A stretch of DNA of 64,000 nucleotides from positions 1,591,472 through 1,655,471 of the forward strand of contig JALPQD010000246.1 in assembly GCA_023101885.1 (NCBI GenBank). Direction: 5' to 3'. The stretch's first letter is position 1. Each line of letters begins with the position of its first letter. The translations under genes and the position numbers were made by a program. This document shows positions 37,321 through 49,364 of this stretch, piece after piece. This DNA is from Typhlomys cinereus. Taxonomy: Eukaryota > Chordata > Mammalia > Rodentia > Platacanthomyidae. Under the pieces are notes generated by a model. The model made no database searches and was not told where the DNA came from. It worked only from the letters and a program-made list of their open reading frames with translations.

Positions 37321-38449
37321 ATCTTTATTTTCCCAGCCAGGCCCATACTTTCATGACCTAGGCGTATTAAAGTCTGAAGGTTCATGGGCCCTTATTCTAC
37401 AGGTTTTTAAATATCTCACTCAGATCACACTTGCGAACACTGTTCCTGCAACGCTCCCCTCACAGTAGAAACAGATGGGGTAAATCACTATTTTAAGAGT
37501 AAGTCTTTAGTTACAACTTAAGTACTGTAGTAGATAACCATGAGAGGAGGCCGGTACCAGCACGATTACCCACATCTATTCATCTCAGTTATTTTTGAAC
37601 AATAAGAAAGAAAGGCTGTAATGACAAAATTATTCTGGTGGATGGATTTGGCTCTGGCAAAGGTTTGGGGTTGACATGTTATCATTATTGGTATTGTGAG
37701 CAAAAGAAAAAGGCCTCCACAAAGATCTACATTGATAATAAAATCCTTTGGTTCAGAAGTCATTTTCTAATGTATCTGAAATTCTCTGTAAACTCAAAAT
37801 CAACTTCCTAGCAAACTCTATGCTAAGCAAAATGATTTCATTGCTGTCTTTATCTTTTGTATGTGAGCCTTGGATCACACATTCAGAGCTCAAAAAGTTT
37901 CATTGTCATATTATATGCACACTAACGAATGCCCCATTCACTTTCCAGCATCCTTTGTTTTAATCTGAAAGTAAGAGAATGCTTAAGTCATTTGCTATTA
38001 GACACATTAATTTTCTAGTATAATTCTATCACTGTACATATATAATATACATAACAAATGACTCTACTTCTAACCAGTTTCTGCTAAAAATGCAGATATA
38101 GTTTTGTTGAGGTGATAATTCTAATAATATAATGATAGATAACAAGTTACTTAAAAGTATAAAATGACCATTTATCATATCAGTAGATCCTGCCTGCTTC
38201 CAATTTGATCAAGCCATACCTTGCACGTGGTATTTCTCACTCAATATGTCTAATCAAATTTGAGACTGACCACATTTATTAATATGTTTAGTGAAAGAAA
38301 TATCATAAATATATTCATTATTTATTAATGCTTTAAGATTTGTGCTATGTACTATAGAGTAATTGCCTTTTTGGTCTTTGAAACAAATGACTCAATTGGC
38401 ATCTGAGAAATTTCATCATTTTGTTTAATTTTTAAAAACGCAATTCTCT
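37321..38449. other. Unique non-coding DNA
   Basis: Nothing recognised. Confidence 0.5.
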
Positions 38450-38886
38450 GGGACCAGAGAAATGGGTCAGTCAGTAAAGTGATTTTTGCAGGCATGAAGA
38501 CCGGACTCTGAGCAAAAGCACTCACTAAAGGAAAAAAATCTGGGTTTGGTGGTGCTCCCTTGTAGTCCCAGATCTGGGGCCATTTAAGAAAGGGGAATTC
38601 TTAATGCTCCCTAAACAGGCCTGTCTAGCCTGCATGATGAGTTCCAGACAGTTGAGGAATCTCCCCCCCCAAAAAACAAAATAACAGTGGATGCCTCTTG
38701 AGGAACAAAGGAAGCTGAAGCTAATTTCTGGCCTCTACATACATACATGCAAGCATCATGTGGACCTATTTCCCCACATACTTCTGAACATACAAGAACA
38801 TAGCACACACACATACACACACACACACACACACAAGCAACCCACCTCAGATACAAACCTAAGCTCACAGACACTCATCTGAAATT
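38450..38886 (+). mobile_element. B3-like composite SINE
   Basis: Head GGGACCAGAGAAATGGGTCAG, a 7SL-like middle (TGGGTTTGGTGGTGCTCCC then TTGTAGTCCCAGATCTGGGG), then GGATGCCTCTTGAGGAAC and TTTCTGGCCTCTACATACA leading into a CA tract (about 38800-38835). This is the arrangement of rodent B3 SINEs. GCAATTCTCT before and GCAATTAACT after are a possible eroded target duplication. It is one of the best supports for a rodent source. Confidence 0.75.
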
Positions 38887-40850
38887 GCAATTAACTGTCT
38901 TTCCAGCCATCAATAGCAAGTCACCTCATAAATGGCATCTTTGGTTCCTCCTTAGCCTCCTTATCCTTAGCTCTCCAGGTTATCAGTTTCTTCTTTGCCT
39001 TCTTTCACACCACTATCTTTAGCCCATTTGCTGCAGCACCCTCCCAAGAGTCCATGCAAACCTCCATGAAAATCTCGTGTTACTTTCAATTGCTCCTATG
39101 TGTTCATGGAGAAAACACTTGTGCCCTCTTCATTTTTTTCTTTTAAGTGCTCAATGATATATATTGAAGGAATGGAATTTTAAAAAAAGACAGAAAGAAT
39201 ATGTTATTTCTGGCAGTTCTAACCATAGATAGACCTGTCCTGGTGCAAATCATACACAACAGTTTTATCACAAACATGACCATATGACCTTATTGTTACA
39301 ATGTTCTCATTGGCTCCTCTTGGAATTAAAACTTCTAGGAAACCAGCATCAGTATTTTGATAATGTCAAAACCTAAGCAAATAACTTTGCAGTTAAGTTT
39401 GTTTACAGTACTGGGAGTGATTTGTAAATATTATGACTAAATCCTAAATCCGGCATGCTTGATGGGAAAAATACTTTATTTGTTTTAACTCACATTTAAA
39501 TAAACAGTGATATTCTTCTGTGAGAAAACTCATCTTATTGTCAATGCCATATTGCTTTAAGATCGTAGTAATGTGAAGTTTACATATTTCACCAATCAAG
39601 TTAGATTTGATGAAATAGATCAATGCTCTTCCATAAATAAGAAAAAAAGTCTACTTTGGGCACTGAAGGAAATAAAATAAATTTCTAAGTCATTTTAAAA
39701 AATCTAATACTATATCATGTAACAAAAAAACAAGACATAAGAATCATCCAATGTTTCAAATGTTTTTCCCAACTGTCTGGGAAGATGTTGGACATGCCAC
39801 AAAATCTTATCTTTCTAAATTTACTTTCTGCAGCATAATGCAATCTTGCATATTCTTAAAAGGTCAATACTATCAAGGGTATAGCAGGGCAGACTCAGAG
39901 GAACACGGTCAGACATTCTCTCACAGCTATGCAATGTTCTTGGTCCACAAAGCAAAGTCAAGATCAAAGTCTCTTGTGCTGACATAGACATATATTGCCA
40001 CAAATCTGCACACGAAAAACGCTGACAAGCCAGTTCTTGGCTGGAATTTCCTGATCCCTATTGACCCATGTCTGAGTTGGTTGAACAGGTCTCTGAGGGT
40101 TTTACTACTTTAATCGTTTGCCAAAATATTACCAAGAGGAGTAAAAATAATAGGCTGTGAAAGCCGCTATGTATGACTGACATTCAGGCCTAGGTTTAAG
40201 GGACATGCATGTGGGGAAGAGAAAGACTTGAAGCAGGGTCAGATTCCCACTGAGCTCAAACTTCAGCCATTACAGGTGTACTGCTGACATAGTCATTACA
40301 CAACATTGATGCTGCAGCCAAAAGGATATCCCTAAACTCAAGGTTCAAAAGGAATTCCACATAAATAGTTCTGCGTAGATGTTCACATGACAGATATGCA
40401 CACAGCTTGAAATATGAAAACATTCCCATGTATTTGTGTGCACTAATCAAAGAAAGATTTGAATGTCATGTATATTACAGAGAGGAGGAAAGAGGGAATA
40501 CTATTCTAAGAGGGCCAGTTTTTAATCTAGGATTTTGATTAGCTTTCAAGAAAACATAAAGGAATAAAAGAATTTGACATGATTTTTCAATTATTTATTG
40601 CATATTAATTATAGTCATGATAGAAAAATGTTTCTGCCTTAAAAATGAAAACTTGTGTATGTGCATAAAATGTCCAACTAATATAGACATTGAGATGCTA
40701 AATATTACAATGCTAAATATTAACATTATAAGAATATTTTATAACTATAAATTTTACATTATAATCAAGTCATATTTTACATAATTATTCCAAATCTCTG
40801 ACAGGTCACTGCTGTTAAGTGCAACTATTAGAAAATAGATTAACTGCAAG
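38887..40850. other. Unique non-coding DNA
   Basis: No gene or transposon recognised in about 2 kb. Confidence 0.5.
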
Positions 40851-40907
40851 TATGTGTGTGCATGTGTGTGTGTGTGTGTGTGTGTGTATATGGTGTGTGT
40901 GTATGTG
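40851..40907. repeat. (GT)n microsatellite
   Basis: Interrupted GT tract with TATATGG in the middle. Confidence 0.9.
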
Positions 40908-41213
40908 CAAATATACAGTATAACATTAATTTATATTTCATATATGGATTCTTAAACCTACATTGTACATTATTACATGACTCTTTATCCCACATTTGAT
41001 AACCCATCTTTTCCTACTGGCCTCCAAAGCCTGACAAACTTATTTGACAGTACATTTGATTTGACAACACATGTACTGTATGTAGTCTGTATATTTGAGT
41101 TACATGGAATGTTGAAGTTTGCCATCTTGTCTGTTGACTAGGGCTGCACGTTGGGAACTAGAAGACACCTTGTAATGACTTCAGGATCAGCTCTGTTTAC
41201 AAGTGCATTTTTA
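40908..41213. other. Unique spacer between two GT tracts
   Basis: Nothing recognised. Confidence 0.5.
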
Positions 41214-41271
41214 TATGTGTGCATTTGTGTGTGTGTGTGTGTGTGTGTGCACACGTGTATGAGTGTGTGTG
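41214..41271. repeat. (GT)n microsatellite
   Basis: GT tract followed by GCACACGTGTATGAG and a short second GT run. Confidence 0.9.
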
Positions 41272-41925
41272 AAAACTCATCTGAATGTTGAAGGACATCA
41301 AATTCTTTTGCCTTTCATCACATGAAGACTGAGTGACATTCTTCAGTTGAATACCAGACATTTTGCTCTTTATATTACAAATTACAGCAACTCAAATGTA
41401 ATAGAAATACTTTTAGAGTAATAGTCAAGCTATGAGACCTATATTACCCTGGGAAGAATTTTTTGAATTCTGGACCTGAGATACTCTTTTAAGTTTATTT
41501 AAATTCTTTGATTTTTTTAAAAATCTATGCATGGTCTTCTGTGAACATGAAAAACAACATAGAGATTTTGGCTTCATCTCATCAACAAAAATAGAGTGCA
41601 TCTAGAAAAGCAACAATAAAACAGGATTTCATTAAGGTAATAAAATAAATCTGCAATAAGGATGTATAGACTATGTTTAGGATAGTGGCTACTTTCTGTA
41701 CTTTTTCCCTAAGAAAGGATATATGTTTAATGGTGCAAATAACTGTCTTTAGGATATAGCTTCACTTAGACTGCAGATGCATACATTGGAATATTGAAAT
41801 TTCAATGGGGAAAATGAATTTTTTTACTTCCTGTCTTACCATTGAAAATATTCAACTAAATACAGTGCATCATTACTTTGGGAAAGGCACAGCATAGGCA
41901 ATTTACATATGTTGTAGGAGAGTAT
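41272..41925. other. Unique non-coding DNA
   Basis: Nothing recognised. Confidence 0.5.
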
Positions 41926-42845
41926 TTTTTTAAAGTATTCATTTGCTTGTGCTCTTTGTGGTCTTCTTCCCCCACACACATCCTCCCCATCACTTGTGTA
42001 TCACTTGTGTTCCTTGTATGGGTGTCATAAGATTTTCTGTTTGATTACATCAACCTGTACGTTTAACATTTGTCCAGGCCCACGGACCAGCATAAACCCA
42101 GACTTACATGCAGAAAACAGTAGTGGAAGCAGTAGGAATTGATCAGGCATCAGGTCAGAGGGAGCCTAGGATGTCCATCATCTAAGCTGACTTTATTGTA
42201 GCATACATAGCATTTATAGGAAAACAGTCAAGGAACAGGGCCAAATTCAGGAAAACATCAGAGAGGAGCAGGACCAAACTCTTTATAGGATTATGTAAAA
42301 GGTATACATTCCAGTTAACAAAGAAAAGTCAGGAGTGACATCTACTTGCTATGGGACCAGACAGGATGTTTCCAGGTAAGCAGGCATGTCACCTTGTTGC
42401 TATAAGGGAATGGACAATGTATGCCTCAAAACAGAGTTACTTGGTTCCTGCATAAGCATATCTCAGATAAGCAGGAAGGAACTGTTGGGGGAGGAACAAC
42501 AGCCCAGCCAGTTTCTAAGAGAAACAAAAGCAGCCCAAGGACAGAGCTGGAGGTGATCCCTACTCCCAAGGGGAGGAGTTAGGCCTCCCATTATCTTGCA
42601 GACAAGAGGCAAACTCAACCTCCCAGGGGAGGAGCCCCTAACAACAGCCAGTTTCAGATGCTAATATATCATCCAGAGAGCAGGCTTTGGGCCTGACAAC
42701 CCCCACAAATATTAGTTTATATTAACATTAGTTTAATATTAATATCCTCTTATAAGAGAGAACATATAATGTCTGTCTTTCTGCATCTGGAATATTTCAC
42801 TGTATGATTTCATACAGTCCCATCTGTTTACTAGCAAATTTAAAA
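41926..42845 (-). mobile_element. Antisense L1 split by an LTR
   Basis: Positions 41926-42070 resemble an antisense L1 3' UTR. Positions 42700-42845, in the reverse complement, contain AACAGATGGGACTGTATGAA and TTCCAGATGCAGAAAGACAG. These match the conserved L1 ORF2 end (GGATGGAACT... then ...CCCAGACACAGAAAGACA in typical L1). The order fits one minus-strand L1 interrupted by the LTR at 42071-42698. It is decayed, with no open frame. Confidence 0.5.
42071..42698 (-). mobile_element. ~630-bp ERV LTR, antisense
   Basis: The ends are near-inverted (TGTCCAGGCCC at left, GGGCCTGACA at right), as expected for TG...CA LTR termini. The reverse complement has a TACAATAAAGTCAGC polyadenylation region about 130 bases before its end, and GC-rich U3-like sequence with CTCCTCCCC motifs at its start. 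The class is probably II, by size and layout, but that is uncertain. No matching target duplication was seen. Confidence 0.6.
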
Positions 42846-42849
42846 GAGG

Positions 42850-43776
42850 ATTTTATGTAAGAAAAGTCTTTAAGGGAAGAGAAGAACAGGAATAAGACAT
42901 AATAGGGAGTGGGGTTAGTCTCCAAATAGCTACCCACCTACATTCCAATGCCAAGCCCCCCTCCCCAATGACAGGGAACACATGTCTAACAATGTAATCC
43001 AGGCTAAATAATAGGGGACTGGGAGAAAATGGACAGTAGTCAGAATCAGATGCCTCAATACTAGCCAAAAGCATCTGATAGTAAACGTCTCATTTTATCT
43101 TTAGAAAAGAAGAGGTCTCGGCATCCAAACAAGACTCAGCCTAGTGCATTGGAAAAGTAGTGGAACAGATAGCATCAACCAACTAAAGGGCTGCGACTCA
43201 GAACCCCAAAATGCTCAGTGGGAATTAGACCAAGTCTCTCCTCATTCTAGGAACAGGGAGTCTTGGGGAAGAAAGGGTGATAAGATTCTAAGAGCTTCAA
43301 GGTGGGGCATTCCATGACTAGAGAGGACATTCCAGTCAAGATAGAGCTGATGCATCTAGAAACTTATTACAATGAAGCTTATCCCCACCAGACCTGCACA
43401 ATGGCTGACGTATCAACATTTCCCATAGACTAGCAAGGAACTAGGAGAAATAATTACATACAGAGAGAACCTTAGGGGCCAGAGCCACATAGGTGAAGGA
43501 GAGTGCCCCTATCATGGGTGTACCCAAGGAAGGGCCACCGAATCTGCCACAAAGACCTGAGCCCATACCAATGAAGACAACCTGAAGGGAACCCTGGGGC
43601 TCACACAAATAGACAGGCAGGAGGGTAGGAGGGAGAGGGATGACTTGGTGAAGGAAGAAGAGGATGGGAGAGGAATGAGGGAGGGAGGGAGGAGGGAAGT
43701 AGGGAACGGCAGGGACCACCACTCATTATGTTTGTAAAACTAGGAAAAATTTTAAAAAAAGAATAAAAAGAAAAAA
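42850..43776 (+). mobile_element. L1 3' UTR, older subfamily
   Basis: Sequence from about 43100 matches both halves of the twin-primed L1 at 5200-5937, joined in the normal order. A purine-rich run (43610-43700) and an A-rich tail (43742-43780) end the element. The first 250 bases are assigned to it by continuity only. No ORF2 coding sequence was recognised. Confidence 0.65.
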
Positions 43777-44321
43777 ATAAGCGTTCATTTGTAATCATGC
43801 AACTCCACCTGTGGAAGAACTTTAGTTACGCATTAGACTATTCAAAAATATCCCTCACTATCCCTCAATCGTATGGTTACATATTGATATCTTTACTTTT
43901 GTGAGTAATGACATTAAGGCAAACATAGAATAGGGCTTGGAATGATTTACTAGAATGAAATAATAAGAAACCGTGAAGTATACAGAGTGAAAATCATATT
44001 CACGATTAGTTTTAAATTTCTCTTTTGAGATCCTTTTTATTTGCTTATCTCCATAGCCACACAATGGATTTTCTACAAGGAGCGCATCAACACACAAATA
44101 AGAAAGAAGAGAAGCAAAAGCAACTATGTCATGTCAGCCTAGTTAAACTGCTTTTTAAGTAATAGTTGCTCTGGAAGTGTCACTGACAGGATTACAAATT
44201 ATGGACCACAATTGAACATAACATTCTACCTACCCACAAGGAAATCTGAACAGGCAAAATAAGCTTTTAACAGGGGGAAACCAAAACACCAAAATGATTT
44301 ATATTTTATTTTAATTAGCTA
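43777..44321. other. Unique non-coding DNA
   Basis: Nothing recognised. Confidence 0.5.
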
Positions 44322-44754
44322 TGCATCACGGCAGGGGCCTCATGGGTTCAAAGTGAACGAGCAAGTCGGCGACATCACCACCCAGACCCTGGGAGTCAGG
44401 CGAGATAGCAGCAGGCAGAGGACCAGTTAGCTGCAGACTCACCTCTACTCAGGAAGTGTTTAGGCTTAATATAGGGTCCGGGTCCAATAAGGTGTTGCCA
44501 TCCTTCTGCTGGAGGGAGGGGGGTAGCAGCCACCAATCATTTAGCTGTTTACTAGGTGTCCAGGTTAGATGGCTGCTTCCCATTGGTTGTTCATCCCTCC
44601 TTCCCATTGGTTGTTCATCCCTCCGCCTACATGGTTCCTCTATTGGGACATGTTTGGGGCATGTCCGAATTTGTTCAGTGCTTGTCTATAGCCAGACCTC
44701 CTGGATTTGGAAGCCCAGTCTATGGCCTCCCTGAATTGATAGTGCCACACATCA
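44322..44754 (-). mobile_element. ERV LTR with duplicated U3 segment, antisense
   Basis: Read on the minus strand, a U3-like region is followed by a TATA-like TATATTAAGCC (plus 44463-44475) and a GC-rich R/U5-like segment. A 24-base unit is perfectly duplicated at 44577-44600 and 44601-44624. Each unit contains ATTGG, a CCAAT box on the minus strand, and a third ATTGG lies at about 44641. Tandem enhancer repeats of this kind are known in retroviral U3 regions. No internal region is attached. Boundaries are approximate. Confidence 0.6.
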
Positions 44755-45154
44755 TAGCAGTGTTACCTGTATGTATGTGTTAGAAGAATCAAGAGTGGGA
44801 GGAAAGATCAGTTCAGCACAATTGAGACAGAGAAGAGAAAAAGGGGGCGGGGAGGTAAGATTTGACCACAGTGCATTACAGACATATATGAAACAGACAA
44901 AAATAATTTCATGGTGTGAGGAAGGAAAAATTGAATCATCAAATGACTAAAAGACTTTTAACATTATCTACAGGGGTGCTATGTAAATAGAGTAAATCAA
45001 TAAGAATATAAGATTATCTAGAAATGAATCATCATGTTAAATATCTGGATTATTTTTGATAAGGTAGATAAAATGTGGGATCTCTTGATGAGAGTTAATC
45101 CACTTCTCTTAGCAACAGTATGTTTTGATTAAGTAACTTTCCACAAAAGATGTG
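44755..45154. other. Unique non-coding DNA
   Basis: Nothing recognised. Confidence 0.45.
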
Positions 45155-45297
45155 TAACATGTTGCACATCTGCAGTCCCAGAACTTGGGAGATAGAGACA
45201 GAATGATCAGGAATTCACAGTGATTCTCAGCTACATAGGGAAATTGAAGCTAGCCTGAGCTCCCTGAGACCCTGTCTCAGGTGTCTCCTTAACAAAA
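45155..45297 (+). mobile_element. B1-like SINE
   Basis: 7SL-derived order: CATCTGCAGTCCCAGAACTT, GGGAGATAGAGACAGAATGA, CAGCTACATAGGGAAATTGA, then CTGAGACCCTGTCTCAGG and an A-rich tail at 45294-45301. Diverged but clear. Confidence 0.75.
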
Positions 45298-45547
45298 AAA
45301 GGGTTCCTCCAGAATTCTTAATGAGGCTCTGACCTCACCTTACATTTCCATAGCATATTCTCAGCATCTTCCAAACAGTGCGTACCATGCACACAAGCAC
45401 AGTTGCTCATCACTGAAGCTTGATACAGTCATCTGCACACATCCATATGGAACTTGTTCCAGGTTTCTCATGGATACAAATATCCTCATGAAAATTCAGT
45501 ATTATTTGCATCTAATATATGCACATTATTCAATAAAATTTCATTTA
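45298..45547. other. Unique non-coding DNA
   Basis: Nothing recognised. Confidence 0.45.
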
Positions 45548-45702
45548 CTCATTTTTGTTTCAGAGATAGGTTCTCATGCATTAGCCAAGGCTTGTCTGGA
45601 ACACACTAGCAAATGCTGGTTTGAAACTGTTGGCAATCAATCCTACATTTCATGTTCCCAATGGCAGTATTACAGGTATGAGGCCAGCTGTCCCATATAA
45701 TT
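45548..45702 (-). mobile_element. B1-like SINE, antisense
   Basis: Reads as an antisense B1: GAGATAGGTTCTCATGCATT, CCAAGGCTTGTCTGGAACAC, then GGCAGTATTACAGGTATGAG. It lies 250 bases from a plus-strand B1, forming an inverted pair. Confidence 0.7.
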
Positions 45703-46334
45703 TAAATCCTCTATACACTACTCATATTGGGTAATGCAATGCACATGTGGCTTTTAACATTATGTGGCTATAGAATCACAGCAAATGCAATACTCCAAGC
45801 ATGCTGAGTATAGCTGGAAAATTTTGTCCAATATTTTAATACATAGTTTATTGAATTTCATGCTGCCGGACCCAAAGGTATGAAGTAACACTCCAATGTC
45901 TATTTAAAACATGTAAGACATCTGGTTACTAAATACCTGATCAAAGCATTCATGAAGATTCAGAGAAGTATGCTATGTATTTAAGTTGAGAAATCTAAAA
46001 TCTTGACTAAAAGAGAAGAATTTTTCACAAAAAGACCAAAATTATTTATGTAATTAGAGAATGTTTTTATCACAATCCCACTGGTAAGAAAAACCACATA
46101 GTGACAGGAAAGAATGTTTGTGTTTTAGGTACTATCTTGTCATTGAAGACCCCATAGACAAAACTTTCCATAATCAGTCATTAAATCCCAGCAAGATGCT
46201 TTTGGGACTTTAAATTTTCTTCCCCTGCACAAAATATTTTATGCCACAGTTATTGTGACAAGGGGCTATTTCCTTCTAGGTTCATGCGAATACGCCCGTC
46301 TAGTATTGACATATTTCTCAGAAAAACATCTTGT
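45703..46334. other. Unique non-coding DNA
   Basis: Nothing recognised. Confidence 0.45.
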
Positions 46335-46757
46335 TCACCTCACACTTGGCAAATCATCAACAACCTTTTTACAGAACATTGAGGGAAAATATGAAAAATT
46401 TTTTTTATTTTGATGAGAATTGTCAAGGGAGCACTGAGACACTTTTCCTATATACCCAACACTATTGAGCCACGTAGGAAACACAGAATGCTCCCAACAA
46501 ACTTTCTTTGAATTTGTCACTATAAAGATATATCCGGCACGAGCTTCCTTACAAATAATCAGGATTTCTTGATGCCAAATATTCCTAATCATTACCAAGT
46601 TTTTGGCCTCATTCTTACAGCATTTGAACAACAGCAGCTCGAATAGTCGCTGTTCCGTGTGCACAGATGCCACATCTTTTAATTTCCCAGCAGAGAATTG
46701 AATGATACAATAAATCACGTGAAATGATTTCAACATTCCAGTCACTGTGCCAGCCAT
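46335..46757 (-). other. Unassigned 140-codon open frame
   Basis: The longest non-low-complexity open frame in the window: 140 codons from ATG to stop on the minus strand, overlapping no recognised transposon. The predicted protein is Cys- and Lys-rich (for example LLLFKCCKNEAKNLVMIRN), with no signal peptide, transmembrane segment or motif that I can name. Retained CpGs near 46625-46665 are notable for AT-rich DNA. It may be a pseudogene, a conserved non-coding block or chance. Confidence 0.15.
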
Positions 46758-47111
46758 TAAATTAAGAAAAATAAGGCCTGGCCTTTGTTCTTACAAATGA
46801 AGAACATATAAATATATCATTGAAATGTGACATGATAAATCTCATGATCAAGGCATTGGTGATATTAAAGAGATAGCAACGATAAGAAAAGTGTTAGCTT
46901 GGAGAATCCGGTGCCTGTTCTTAAACTTGGGGACTGAGTTTGACCCATATGTTCATATGGTAGAAAGAAAGAACCTACTTCCTAAATCTGTCCTTTAATC
47001 TCTTCCTGTGCACCATGCAAGGAATGCATGTGCATGCCTTTTTCCCACTATCTTCCTCTCCTTTTCTTTCTTTCGTTCTTTCGAAAAAGTAAAGAAAGAA
47101 ATATTCTTTTA
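46758..47111. other. Unique non-coding DNA
   Basis: Ends in a CTTTCTTTCGTTCTTTCG patch at about 47060-47090. Confidence 0.45.
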
Positions 47112-48899
47112 AAAATGCATGATTTTTTTCATATTTTTCTCCCACATTTTATTTTTTTCCCAATCACACAAGCTCAATAGGTATGCCCCTCATCTCCCTC
47201 TCTCCTCCCCTCCCAGTTCTCCCCACTTGCACTCTCCCCCTTCCTTTCACTCCCTCTCCCTCTCCCTTTGTCCCAGGGCCATTGCCTTCCTCCCTCCCAT
47301 CCCTGGAGCATCCTTTCCTGTGCATGACAAACCTCCCTCCAAATTGTCCACCCTAGTGAGGGGTAAGAACTCAGTGGCATAGCCTGGAGCATCTTATTGG
47401 GCTCCCCATTAGTATGACAACTATATTATGACTATTAATCCTTTTCCTGCAAAGATCCCACTGCCTCGAGCCTTCTCCTCTGTGATCCATGCTAGGCTTT
47501 GGGGGGGATCGTTGACATGTCAGCCATTGTGCAGGTCAGGCAAAGTCCAATTTTGGCTGCTACAGCACAAACGTGCATGGAGTACTTCGCATATTGTTGG
47601 TCCTTGCCATCTTTAGGCTCTTACAATCTTGCTGTCCCCTCTTCCACAAGGTTCCCTGACCTTTAGGATGGGGAGAGATTTGGCTGGTCTGATTCCAGGT
47701 GAATATTGCAGGATCTCTGGTATTCTGAATTATGGTTTGTTGTTGTTTTCAGTTTTGCTTTTCTTGTACCACCTTTGGCTGCATCCTGATTGGTATTACC
47801 TCCTAATCAAAGGCAAAAGACTGTTTAAATGGAAATATTAATATAAGAGGAGATTCAAAGGTAGAGGGAAGAATACGAGTAGGACACAGCAGTGGAAAGG
47901 GGGTCAGTGTTCCATTTTCAGGATGGTTACCATCTATCTGCCAGTCCCTATACCCTCCTGACTGGTGAGATCAACCTGTTTAGTCGCAAGTGAACTAGGA
48001 AGGGAAGTACGAATGAGCTTCATCAGATGTCTCGCTACTTACATGCAATACTTGATGGTGACATATTTTCTCTACTGAAGCATGATCCCCACCTCTTTCT
48101 TAGAGGGGCCCTCCCTCCACTTCCTTCCTCTTTATAATCTTTGTGATTACAGTAGGTATTACAGAGATTTACCTTTGAATATGTCATTAGTGGTTTTGGA
48201 ATTAGGATCCACCTATTAAGGAGTACATACAGTTTCTAATTTTCTATTTCTGGGATATTTCACTCAATATATTTTTTTCTAATTCCATCCATTTCTCAGC
48301 AAATTTCATTAATTCATCATTTTTGATGGCTGAGTAGTATTCCATTGTATAAATGTACCACATTTTCCTTATTTATTCATCAACTGTTGGACATTTGGGT
48401 TGATTCCATGGCTTTGCTATTGTAAATAGTGCTGCAATGAACATGGTCATGTTCCTGTGACCTGTAGTGAATGTCTGCATTATGGGGGATTATTCTAGAA
48501 GTGGTATAGCAGGGTCATATGGCATTTCAATCTTTAACTTTTTTATTAGTCGTCATACTGATTGCCAGAGTGGTTGTATAATCTGCATTCCCACCAGCAA
48601 TGTAAGAGAGTTCCCTTCTCTCCACATCCTCTCCAGCATTTGGCGTTGTTTGTGTTGTGGATTTTTGCCATCCAGACCAATGTGAGATGATATTTCAGGG
48701 AAGTTTTGATTTGCATTTCCCTGATGGCTAGGAAAATGGAGCATTTTTAAAGATATTTGTTAGACATTTCAATATCGTCCATGGAGAACTTTCTTTTGAG
48801 TTCAGAGGCCGTTTTTTAATTGGTGTTTAGTAGTGTTCTATCAGATATGTGGTTAGTGAAGATTTTCTCCCATTATTTGGGTTGAAAAGGCATGATTTT
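47112..48899 (-). mobile_element. 5'-truncated LINE-1, antisense, with TSD
   Basis: AAAATGCATGATTTT (47112-47126) and AAAAGGCATGATTTT (48885-48899) form a 15-bp target duplication with one mismatch. Between them is a minus-strand L1: a T-rich start (A-tail in sense), a pyrimidine-rich 3' UTR end (47165-47300), more 3' UTR to about 48240, and then ORF2 C-terminal sequence. Part of the 3' UTR matches 17420-17460 (GTTTGTCATGCACAGGAAAGG-like). The 5' end is truncated within late ORF2. Confidence 0.9.
48240..48884 (-). pseudogene. L1 ORF2 C-terminal fragment, decayed
   Basis: The reverse complement retains AAAATGTGGTACATTTATAC and AATGGAATACTACTCAGCC, the nucleotides encoding the conserved MWYIYTMEYYSAIK-type signature, followed by a GGATGGAATTAGAA segment. 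Upstream (48560-48884) it matches the L1 ORF2 stretch around CCAGAGTGGTTGTATAATCTG in antisense. Stops interrupt the frame. No endonuclease or reverse transcriptase domain is present. Confidence 0.7.
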
Positions 48900-49364
48900 A
48901 TATAAAGTGTGACTGGATTTCTATTTCCATAAATACTCTTAAACGATGTGGCCACTTAGTATTTTAATAGCATGCATTAATTATAATTATTAATGTGCTT
49001 CATTTTATCATTTTATATGCATATGTAATAAAATTGGATCATATTCGCTCCATTAGCCTCTCTTCTCTGCCTTTCTTGGTTTCCCAAATAGTCTCTAGTA
49101 CTTTCATGGCTATTTCTTTTTAACCTAATGATTTCATTACAGTTGTTCAGAGGTACCCTTAGCGGTGGCCCCTCCATTGGAGAAAATGTCCCTCCTCCCT
49201 CACAGATATTAACTGTCTATCCTCAGGGGGCACTCGCTGCTCCATGATAGCTTTGCACAGATCTTGTGAGGCTCACCACAGTGGTGGAGACTTAAGAAGG
49301 GACTTGGCCAGAGTATGCACGAAACAGCATTTCACAGCATTCCACGAGATCCTCAAGCCCTTAA
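48900..49364. other. Unique non-coding DNA
   Basis: Nothing recognised. Confidence 0.45.
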
